This document shows positions 5,849-11,370 of a stretch of 11,370 bases of DNA, one piece after another. Source of the DNA: Coriobacteriia bacterium. GTDB lineage: Bacteria; Actinomycetota; Coriobacteriia; Anaerosomatales; PALSA-660. Location: positions 1-11,370 of the forward strand of contig PKWR01000013.1 in the NCBI GenBank assembly GCA_003133285.1. Direction: 5' to 3'. A program made the position numbers and the translations under genes. A model generated the notes under the pieces. That model saw nothing but the letters and a program-made list of their open reading frames with translations. It was not told the DNA's origin and did not search any database. The stretch's first letter is position 1. Every line of letters starts with the position of its first letter.

Positions 5849-7228
5849 ATGGCTGACAACGTAGGCAACGCCGACGCGCGACCCGACCTGGAGCTCGAAG
5901 AGGAGATCGCGCCGGATGAGCCCGGCACCATCGACGAGCAGCAGATGGCCGACGCCGAGGCCGGCTGCGGCCAGACCGCGGTCGGGATCCCGCTCGCGGG
6001 CGGTCACCCCGCCAGAGTCCCGATGGGACACCCCGCCGGCGTCCCCATGGGCCACCCGGGTGGGCATCCCGCCGGCATCCCCATGGACCGCCAGCGCCAC
6101 GGCGGCGCTCGCAGCGTCGGCTTCCGGCCCGGCGGCGGCCCCGAGGCGCTCGCGTACCAGGAGCGCACCGGCATCAAGGCGCCGCGCATCATCGCGTGGG
6201 AGATCACACGCTCGTGCAACCTGAGCTGCGTGCACTGCCGCGCGGCGGCCGAGTTCGGCCACTACCACGGCGAGCTGAGCCTCGACCAGATCAAGGCGAC
6301 CATCGACGACATCGTCACGATCTCCAACCCGATCATCATCCTCACCGGCGGCGAGCCGCTCATGCGGCCCGACATCTGGGAGATCGTCGACTACGCGCAG
6401 TCCAAGGGCGCGATGCCGGTCATCGGCACGAACGCCACCCTGCTCACCGACGAGATCGCGCAGAAGATGGCGGACCACAAGATCCCGCGCATCTCCGTGT
6501 CCGTCGACTTCCCGACGGCGGAGGACCATGACCGCTTCCGCGGCCAGGTAGGCTGCTTCGACGCGACCATCGAGGGCATCAAGATCGCGAAGCGCCACGG
6601 CATCGGCGTGCAGATCAACCAGACGGTCACCACGCTCAACGCGCACCTGATGGAAGAGATGCACTCGCTCGCCGAGTCCCTGGGCGTCGACGCGTTCCAC
6701 ATCTTCATGCTCGTCCCGACCGGCCGCGGCGAGGACCTGCTCGACAAGGAGCTCCCGCCCGAGGAGTACGAGCGCGTCCTGGCCTGGGCCTACGAGCGCC
6801 AGAAGACGAGCCCGCTGCACTTCAAGCCGACCGACGCGCCGCACTACTACCGCATCATCCGGCAGCTCGCCAAGGCCGAGGGCAAGAAGGTCACGCGCGA
6901 GGAGTACGGGCTCGACGCGATGACACGCGGGTGCCTCGGCGGGATCACCTTCTGCTTCATCAGCCACACCGGCGACATCCAGCCGTGCGGCTACTTCGAC
7001 ATGCAGCTCGGCAACGTGAAGCAGCAGAAGTTCTCCGACATCTGGACCGAGTCGAAGGTCTTCAACGAGCTGCGCGATTACTCGCTGCTCAAGGGCAAGT
7101 GCGGCCGGTGCGAGTACAAGGCCGTCTGCGGCGGGTGCCGCGCGCGGGCCCTGTCCGTGACCGGCGACTACCTGGCCGAGGAGCCCTACTGCGTCTACGA
7201 GCCGACCCCGGGAGCGGTCTGCGAGTAG
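5849..7228 (+). CDS. ahbD: AhbD-like radical SAM heme synthase
   Basis: This is probably heme b synthase, which oxidatively decarboxylates two propionates of Fe-coproporphyrin III in the siroheme-dependent heme pathway of archaea and some anaerobic bacteria. The 459-residue protein has a radical SAM core with the CNLSCVHC cluster motif (Cys123, Cys127, Cys130) and TGGEP. Its C-terminal twitch/SPASM-like region carries Cys362, Cys369, Cys380, Cys418, Cys421, Cys427, Cys430 and Cys448 for at least one auxiliary 4Fe-4S cluster. Segments such as WEITRSCNLSC, FMLVPTGRGED, APHYYRI and DAMTRGCLGG are what I recall for AhbD. Close relatives are AhbC and NirJ (heme d1), which cannot be excluded without a tree. 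About 108 residues precede the core, with an acidic stretch (15-35) and a His-Pro repeat (52-79). ATG 5849 has AAGGA at 5834-5838, 10 nt upstream. Confidence 0.85.
   Translation: MADNVGNADARPDLELEEEIAPDEPGTIDEQQMADAEAGCGQTAVGIPLAGGHPARVPMGHPAGVPMGHPGGHPAGIPMDRQRHGGARSVGFRPGGGPEALAYQERTGIKAPRIIAWEITRSCNLSCVHCRAAAEFGHYHGELSLDQIKATIDDIVTISNPIIILTGGEPLMRPDIWEIVDYAQSKGAMPVIGTNATLLTDEIAQKMADHKIPRISVSVDFPTAEDHDRFRGQVGCFDATIEGIKIAKRHGIGVQINQTVTTLNAHLMEEMHSLAESLGVDAFHIFMLVPTGRGEDLLDKELPPEEYERVLAWAYERQKTSPLHFKPTDAPHYYRIIRQLAKAEGKKVTREEYGLDAMTRGCLGGITFCFISHTGDIQPCGYFDMQLGNVKQQKFSDIWTESKVFNELRDYSLLKGKCGRCEYKAVCGGCRARALSVTGDYLAEEPYCVYEPTPGAVCE
6002..6085 (+). repeat. In-frame GHPAGVPM octapeptide repeats in the AhbD-like protein
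   Basis: Residues 52-59, 60-67 and 72-79 of the radical SAM protein are GHPARVPM, GHPAGVPM and GHPAGIPM, with a half unit GHPG at 68-71. At DNA level these are 24-bp units at 6002-6025, 6026-6049 and 6062-6085, with a 12-bp half unit at 6050-6061. Each unit contributes one histidine. The segment is probably disordered and might bind a metal ion or heme; no function is shown by the sequence itself. Confidence 0.85.
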
Positions 7229-7304
7229 GGCGCGCATCCTCTGGCGTATCCCCTGTCCTCTGAAAGTGTCCTTGTGACAAGGACACATATGGTCAAAGAT
7301 GTCC

Positions 7305-7333
7305 TTGCGACAAGGACACATTGCGCCTAAGAT
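7305..7333 (+). promoter_or_regulatory. Possible promoter embedded in the palindrome array
   Basis: TTGCGA (7305-7310), in the centre of the second palindrome, and TAAGAT (7328-7333), touching the third, are 17 bp apart. Transcription would begin about 7340, giving a short leader that just includes the ribosome site of the ATPase gene. The equivalent elements one repeat earlier, TTGTGA (7272-7277) and AAAGAT (7295-7300), have the same spacing. A protein bound to the palindromes would therefore block the promoter. This is a pattern-based suggestion. Confidence 0.35.
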
Positions 7334-7340
7334 GTCCTTG

Positions 7341-7349
7341 AGGAAAGGA
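7341..7349 (+). promoter_or_regulatory. Ribosome binding site deciding the ATPase start
   Basis: AGGAAAGGA at 7341-7349 lies 6 nt before ATG 7356 and within the third palindrome. The in-frame ATG codons at 7299 and 7332 have AAGGA only 15 nt upstream, so 7356 is the better start. In RNA, TGTCCTT of the same palindrome can pair with AAGGACA and hide this site. Confidence 0.65.
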
Positions 7350-7355
7350 CACATC

Positions 7356-8693
7356 ATGCAGCCCATCGAGCAGCTGATCGCCGATTTCGCCGAGCGACCG
7401 CTCCCTGTCATCAGCCCGCGGCTCACGACATTCCCGGATGTCGGGAACATGGCCAAGGTCGTTATCGGCATGCGGCGGTCCGGCAAGACGTACCTCCTGT
7501 ACCAGGAGATGCAGCGACTGCTGGACTCGGGCGTGGCGCGTGAGCATATCCTCTACATCAACTTCGAGGACGATCGCCTCCTCCCGCTCGACGAGGACGT
7601 TCTCGCGGAGACGCTGGAGACGTTCTACCGGATGAATCCTTCGGCTCGCACGCGCGGAGCACACCTGTTCTTCGACGAGATCCAGGTCGTCGAGGGATGG
7701 TCCCGTTTCGCGCGGCGCGTGCTCGACACCGAGAACGCGCGTCTCTACATCTCCGGCTCGTCGGCGAAGATGCTCTCGACCGAGGTGGCCACGGAGTTCC
7801 GCGGGAGAGGTTTCGCGGTCGAGCTCCTGCCGTTCAGCTACGCGGAGGCGCTGCTCGCTGACGGTCTCCAGCTGCCAACGTCGATGCCCGGTGCGCGGAT
7901 CCGCTCTCAACTCGAGGCGGCCTTCGACATGTACCTGCGCGTCGGCGGCTTCCCCGACGTCCGCTCACTCGACGAACGCGAGCGTGTCCAGGTCCTGCAG
8001 GACTACGTCCAGCTGGTCCTGCTTCGCGACATCATCGAGCGTCATGAGATCAGCAACGTGTACGCGGCGAGGACCTTCGCGCTCGCGCTGCTCCAAAGCT
8101 CCGGGTCCAAGACCTCGGTCAGCAAGGTCGCGCGCGACCTCAAGTCCCGTGGCGTGGCTGTCGGAAAGGACACTCTGCACGCGCTGCTCGACTACTTCTC
8201 GGACGCCTTCCTGCTGTTCACGATCCCTATCTTCGGCAGATCGCTCCGGGTGCGGGAAGCCAACCCGAAGAAGGTCTACGCCATCGATCCGGGGCTGGTC
8301 TTCGCCGTCGCCCCTGCGGGCACCGAGAACCTGGGCGCGCGTCTCGAGAACGCGGTCTACCTTGAGTTGCGGCGACGTGTCCGCGGGACGCGAGAGGGGG
8401 GCATCTCCTACTACTCGACGGCCGGCGGCCGTGAGGTCGACTTCGTGGTGGGAGATTCCGAGATCGGCCACGCGACAGAGCTCATCCAAGTCTGCGCGGA
8501 CATGGCGGACGAGGCGACGCGTGAGCGGGAGGTGCGCGCGCTGGGGGAAGCCATGGACGAGCTTGGACTGCGCCGAGGCGTGATCGTGTCGCTCCACGAT
8601 GCCGAGAGCGTGGTGGTCGACGCGGGTACCATCGAGGTCGTGCCCGCTTGGGCCTGGATGCTCGGGCTCCATCCGGCCGGCGGCGTATACTAG
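7356..8693 (+). CDS. AAA ATPase with C-terminal DUF4143
   Basis: This 445-residue protein is of the widespread AAA_14/DUF4143 type, a P-loop ATPase of unknown function. The Walker A motif is GMRRSGKT (residues 38-45), Walker B is LFFDEIQ with Asp107 and Glu108, and YISGSSAKML fits a sensor-1 strand. The middle region has the family sequences GFAVELLPFSYAEAL, YLRVGGFPDV and LQDYVQLVLLRDIIERHEI, then a helix-turn-helix-like stretch (VSKVARDLKSRGVAVGKDTLHALLDY by position, about residues 251-276). The C-terminus has YYSTAGGREVDFVV and ELIQVC (Asp362, Glu375), reminiscent of a degenerate PD-(D/E)XK nuclease fold. Such genes are usually isolated and patchily distributed, suggesting lateral transfer; here it lies between heme genes and is preceded by the palindrome array. 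An earlier start at 7299 would add 19 residues encoded by the repeats themselves. Partners and substrates are unknown. Confidence 0.92.
   Translation: MQPIEQLIADFAERPLPVISPRLTTFPDVGNMAKVVIGMRRSGKTYLLYQEMQRLLDSGVAREHILYINFEDDRLLPLDEDVLAETLETFYRMNPSARTRGAHLFFDEIQVVEGWSRFARRVLDTENARLYISGSSAKMLSTEVATEFRGRGFAVELLPFSYAEALLADGLQLPTSMPGARIRSQLEAAFDMYLRVGGFPDVRSLDERERVQVLQDYVQLVLLRDIIERHEISNVYAARTFALALLQSSGSKTSVSKVARDLKSRGVAVGKDTLHALLDYFSDAFLLFTIPIFGRSLRVREANPKKVYAIDPGLVFAVAPAGTENLGARLENAVYLELRRRVRGTREGGISYYSTAGGREVDFVVGDSEIGHATELIQVCADMADEATREREVRALGEAMDELGLRRGVIVSLHDAESVVVDAGTIEVVPAWAWMLGLHPAGGVY
8686..8691 (+). promoter_or_regulatory. Possible -10 element for hemL
   Basis: TATACT, five of six matches to the sigma70 -10 consensus, overlaps the ATPase stop codon. 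No convincing -35 hexamer lies 16-19 bp upstream. If used, transcription would begin near 8698, giving hemL a leader of about 70 nt and independence from the ATPase gene. Confidence 0.3.
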
Positions 8694-8752
8694 CCAGCGC
8701 TCAGCAGCGGCTCCGGTTGGTCGCCTGAGCACGCTTCCCGCAACCCGGATCG

Positions 8753-8759
8753 AAGGGAG
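8753..8759 (+). promoter_or_regulatory. Ribosome binding site deciding the hemL GTG start
   Basis: AAGGGAG lies 7 nt before GTG 8767. The reading frame is open further upstream into the ATPase gene, so this site plus the usual protein length fix the start. Confidence 0.8.
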
Positions 8760-8766
8760 CACCTCG

Positions 8767-10047
8767 GTGCTGCATACCATCTCCGAGCGCCTCATGGCCG
8801 AGGCCGTCAAGGTCATCCCCGGCGGCGTGAACTCCCCCGTCCGCGCGTTCAAGTCGGTCGGCGCCGCGCCGGTCTTCTACGACCGCGCCAAGGGCGATCG
8901 CGTCTGGGACGCCGACGGCAACGAGTACATCGACTTCGTGGGTTCGTGGGGGCCGATGATCCTGGGCCACACCCCCGACGTCGTGCTCGACGCCGTTCGG
9001 ATCCAGCTCGCGAAGGGCACCAGCTTCGGCGCCCCGACCGAGCTCGAGGTCCGCATGGCGGAGACCCTCGTGGAGATCGTGCCGTCGATCGAGATGGTGC
9101 GCATGGTCTCCTCGGGCACCGAGGCGACGATGAGCGCGATCCGCCTGGCGCGCGGCTACACCGGCCGCGACAAGTTCGTGAAGTTCGACGGCAACTACCA
9201 CGGGCACTCCGACGCGCTGCTGGTCGCCGCGGGCTCGGGCCTGATCACGCTCGGCATCCCGTCGACGCCGGGCGTCACGGCCGGGGCCGCCGCCGACACC
9301 ATCGTGTTGCCCTACAACAACGTCGCCGCGGTGCGCGAGGCGTTCGAGGCCCAGGGCGAGCAGATCGCCGCGATCATCGTCGAGCCGGTCTCCGGCAACA
9401 TGGGCGTCGTGCCCCCGCTGCCCGGTTTCCTCGAGGGCCTGCGCGCGCTGTGCGACGAATACGGCGCGGTCCTCATCTTCGACGAGGTCATCACGGGCTT
9501 CCGGGTGGCGCTCGGCGGAGCGCAGGAGCGCTACGGCGTGACGCCCGACCTCACCACGCTCGGCAAGATCATCGGCGGCGGCTTCCCGGTCGGCGCGTTC
9601 GGCGGCAAGCGCGAGATCATGGACGCGCTCGCGCCGGTGGGCCCGGTCTATCAGGCCGGCACGCTGTCGGGCAACCCGGTGGCGATGGTCGCCGGCCTCG
9701 CGCTCATCGCGGAGCTGCGCAAGCCGGGCGTCTACGAGCAGCTCGAGCGCGCGGGCGCGCGGTTCGCCTCCGGACTGTGCCACGCTGCCGAGGCCGCCGG
9801 TGTCGATTCCTGCTGCACGCGGGTCGGCTCGATGAGCTGCTTGTTCTTCACCCCCGAGAACGTCGTGGACTGGACGAGCGCCTCCACCGCGGACACCGCG
9901 CTCTACGCCCGCTACTTCCGCGGGATGCTGGAGCGCGGCTTCACGCTCGCGCCGAGCCAGTTCGAGGCGGCGTTCGTAGGGTTGGCGCACACCGACGAAG
10001 ACATCGACGCGGCCGTCGCCGCGGCCGCGGAGGTCCTGGGATCCTAG
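8767..10047 (+). CDS. hemL: Glutamate-1-semialdehyde 2,1-aminomutase
   Basis: HemL, a PLP enzyme of the class III aminotransferase fold, isomerises glutamate-1-semialdehyde to 5-aminolevulinate, the step directly after HemA. The 426-residue length is normal for the family when the GTG at 8767 is used. Motifs in order are VIPGGVNSPVRAFKSV, EYIDFVGSWGPMILGH, MVSSGTEATMSAIRLARG, NYHGHSDALL, IIVEPVSGNMG, LIFDEVITGFR, and TTLGKIIGGGFPVGAFGGK, where Lys267 is the PLP-binding lysine. QAGTLSGNPVAM follows. It is separated from the other heme genes by the ATPase cassette but acts in the same pathway. It ends 14 bp before the next gene. Confidence 0.97.
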   Translation: MLHTISERLMAEAVKVIPGGVNSPVRAFKSVGAAPVFYDRAKGDRVWDADGNEYIDFVGSWGPMILGHTPDVVLDAVRIQLAKGTSFGAPTELEVRMAETLVEIVPSIEMVRMVSSGTEATMSAIRLARGYTGRDKFVKFDGNYHGHSDALLVAAGSGLITLGIPSTPGVTAGAAADTIVLPYNNVAAVREAFEAQGEQIAAIIVEPVSGNMGVVPPLPGFLEGLRALCDEYGAVLIFDEVITGFRVALGGAQERYGVTPDLTTLGKIIGGGFPVGAFGGKREIMDALAPVGPVYQAGTLSGNPVAMVAGLALIAELRKPGVYEQLERAGARFASGLCHAAEAAGVDSCCTRVGSMSCLFFTPENVVDWTSASTADTALYARYFRGMLERGFTLAPSQFEAAFVGLAHTDEDIDAAVAAAAEVLGS

Positions 10048-10061
10048 ATCGAGGAGGCCGC

Positions 10062-11370
10062 GTGGCCGCACGCGAGGACACGGCGCTGCCGCGCACTCAC
10101 AGCATCGGGCCGACTCTCGCCGTCGGAGTAGTGGCGGTGGTGCTGGTCGCGCTCGCCGCCTGGCGGTCCACGATCGGGCTCACGTTCGTCGACGACGGCT
10201 ACTACGTCGCCGCCACGCTGCGCCTCGCGCAGGGCGCCCATCTGTTCAGGGACGAGATGTTCCTGCAGTCGCTCGGCTTCCTGGCCGCGATCCCGTTCGC
10301 CAAGCTCTGGACGCTGCTGTTCTCGACAGCGGGGATCGTCGCGGCGCTGCGGGTCTTCTACGTGGCGCTCGCCGCGGCCGCGGGTATCGCCGTCTACCGG
10401 GTCCTGAGGCCGTCGTTCGGGCGTTGGCCGGCCCTTGCCGCTGCGGCCGCGCCCCTGCTCGCGCCCGCCTACAACCTGCTCGCGGTCAGCTACGACACGA
10501 TGGCCGCCGCCGGCCTGGTGCTGGCCTGCGTCCTGACGTACGCGGCTCTGAGGGACGAGAGCCGCGGCGCGGCGCTGCTCGCCGGTGCCGCTGCGGCCTT
10601 CGCGTCCATCTCGTATCCGCCCCTGACGGTGGCCGCCTTGGCGCTGCTCGCCACGTTCTGGTGGTTGGGACGGGGGCGCCGTCTGGTCCTGCCGATGGTC
10701 GCGGGCGCAGCCGCCGTCGTGGCCGTCTTCGCGGTGTGGCTCGCCACGCAGGTCACGATCGCCGACCTGCGGACGACGGTCGACTACATCCAGGCGGCGG
10801 CGCGCGCGACGGGCGCTCTCAAGTCCGGCGGGGGAGGACGGCTGGGCGCCGTGTTCGTGCGGTTCTACCGCGCGATGGTCCGCGTGTGGGGCGTCCCGAT
10901 ATGGGTGTGGTTCGGACCTGCCGCGGCGATCAGCGTCGCCGCCGCGCTGCCGGCCCTGCGCGCCCCCTCGCGCGCGCGGGTGCGCGCGCTCGTGCTCGCG
11001 ACCCTGCCGCTCGCGCTCCTGCTGCCCGTCATCGCGAACGCCTCCACCTACGTCGCCAACGGCCAGAACTGGACCTACCCCGGCAACTACCTGATCGCCT
11101 TCGTCCTGTTCTGCCTGGCTCCGATGCTGGCCGATCTTCGTGGCCTGCGACCGGACACGCGGCGCCTCATACTGCTGGCGCTGCCGGTGTCGGCAGTCGG
11201 CTGGCTGATCGTCAGCCTGTTGTCGTCGGCCTCGCTGTACTGGGCGAGTGGGATCGTCGGCCTGGCGCCGCTGGTCGTCGCAGTCGTGGTGTGGTGGGCG
11301 GTGACCGTCGAGGAGGCGCTGGGAGCCGCCGCGGCTGCCTCGGCCGGGGTCTTCGTCCTTGCGACACTCA
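10062..11370 (+). CDS. Multi-pass membrane protein, GT-C glycosyltransferase-like, 3' end missing
   Basis: An uninterrupted frame runs from GTG 10062 to the window edge (436 codons and one extra base) without a stop. GAGGAGG (10051-10057) lies 4 nt upstream of the start. After a short polar N-terminus comes a membrane helix (about residues 18-34). Next is an extracytoplasmic-type loop, TFVDDGYYVAATLRLAQGAHLFRDE, spanning about residues 41-65 with adjacent acidic residues Asp44-Asp45. This layout is typical of GT-C enzymes of the GT39/ArnT type, which use polyprenyl-phosphate sugars. At least eight more hydrophobic helices rich in Ala, Leu and Val follow. The call rests on topology and the DD loop only; an O-antigen ligase or another polytopic envelope protein is possible. 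The 14-bp gap from hemL suggests shared transcription, but no functional link to heme is apparent. Confidence 0.7.
   Translation, partial: MAAREDTALPRTHSIGPTLAVGVVAVVLVALAAWRSTIGLTFVDDGYYVAATLRLAQGAHLFRDEMFLQSLGFLAAIPFAKLWTLLFSTAGIVAALRVFYVALAAAAGIAVYRVLRPSFGRWPALAAAAAPLLAPAYNLLAVSYDTMAAAGLVLACVLTYAALRDESRGAALLAGAAAAFASISYPPLTVAALALLATFWWLGRGRRLVLPMVAGAAAVVAVFAVWLATQVTIADLRTTVDYIQAAARATGALKSGGGGRLGAVFVRFYRAMVRVWGVPIWVWFGPAAAISVAAALPALRAPSRARVRALVLATLPLALLLPVIANASTYVANGQNWTYPGNYLIAFVLFCLAPMLADLRGLRPDTRRLILLALPVSAVGWLIVSLLSSASLYWASGIVGLAPLVVAVVVWWAVTVEEALGAAAAASAGVFVLATL

Larger units (their letters stand above)
7266..7352 (+). repeat. Three 21-bp palindromes at exact 33-bp spacing
   Basis: Palindromes lie at 7266-7286, 7299-7319 and 7332-7352, each separated by 12 bp. 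The first is perfect: arms GTGTCCTTGT and ACAAGGACAC around a central G. The second has mismatched pairs at arm positions 1 and 10, and the third at 1, 9 and 10. The core TGTCCTT...AAGGACA is kept in all three. The third copy ends 3 bp before the ATG of the ATPase gene and contains its ribosome binding site. The regular spacing, about three helical turns, suggests cooperative operator sites for a dimeric repressor, or RNA hairpins that hide the ribosome site. Too few copies, too short units and too short spacers rule against a CRISPR array. Confidence 0.9.

Noticed and set aside
7266..7352. The three regularly spaced repeats as a minimal CRISPR array.
   Set aside because: Units are 21 bp with 12-bp spacers, copies diverge in their arms, there is no cas gene, and the last unit contains a ribosome site and ends next to a start codon.
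7299..7355. Starting the ATPase at ATG 7299 or ATG 7332.
   Set aside because: Both have a Shine-Dalgarno-like sequence only 15 nt upstream, and the extra residues merely translate the palindromes; ATG 7356 has a well-placed AGGAAAGGA.

Overview
The window is GC-rich throughout, with dense + strand genes, short or overlapping gene junctions and actinobacterial-looking promoter elements. The gene content (a tetrapyrrole cluster ending in an AhbD-like radical SAM protein, plus a TIGR04076-type small protein) suggests an anaerobic or facultative high-GC bacterium. A deep-branching actinobacterial group such as the Coriobacteriia would fit. That placement is an inference from content and composition; nothing was searched.

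Layout. Bases 1-870 hold the 3' part of a family 2 glycosyltransferase that begins before the window. A 231-bp gap follows, with a possible promoter and an unusual set of crossing inverted repeats. Next come hemA (glutamyl-tRNA reductase), hemC (hydroxymethylbilane synthase) and hemD (uroporphyrinogen-III synthase), tightly packed. A tRNA-Ala(CGC) gene with its own strong promoter and a 3' hairpin lies between hemD and hemB. Then come hemB (porphobilinogen synthase), a small three-cysteine TIGR04076-like protein, and a radical SAM protein resembling AhbD (heme b synthase of the siroheme-dependent route) with a His-Pro-Gly repeat near its N-terminus. A 127-bp intergenic region holds three palindromes spaced exactly 33 bp apart, running up to the start codon of an AAA ATPase/DUF4143 gene. 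hemL (glutamate-1-semialdehyde aminotransferase) follows. The last gene encodes a multi-pass membrane protein resembling GT-C glycosyltransferases and runs off the right edge.

How the genes work together. HemA and HemL make 5-aminolevulinate from glutamyl-tRNA. HemB, HemC and HemD convert it to uroporphyrinogen III. The AhbD-like enzyme would perform the final oxidative decarboxylation of Fe-coproporphyrin III to heme. The intermediate steps (siroheme synthesis, AhbA/AhbB, AhbC) are not encoded here, nor are HemE, HemY/HemG, HemH or HemQ. The ATPase/DUF4143 gene looks like a foreign cassette inserted between the heme genes.

The observations most worth following are the 33-bp palindrome array overlapping the ATPase start, the structured leader before hemA, the small cysteine protein inside the heme operon, and the His-Pro repeat on the radical SAM enzyme. 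All genes found are on the + strand; every sizeable minus-strand open frame is a GC-rich shadow.
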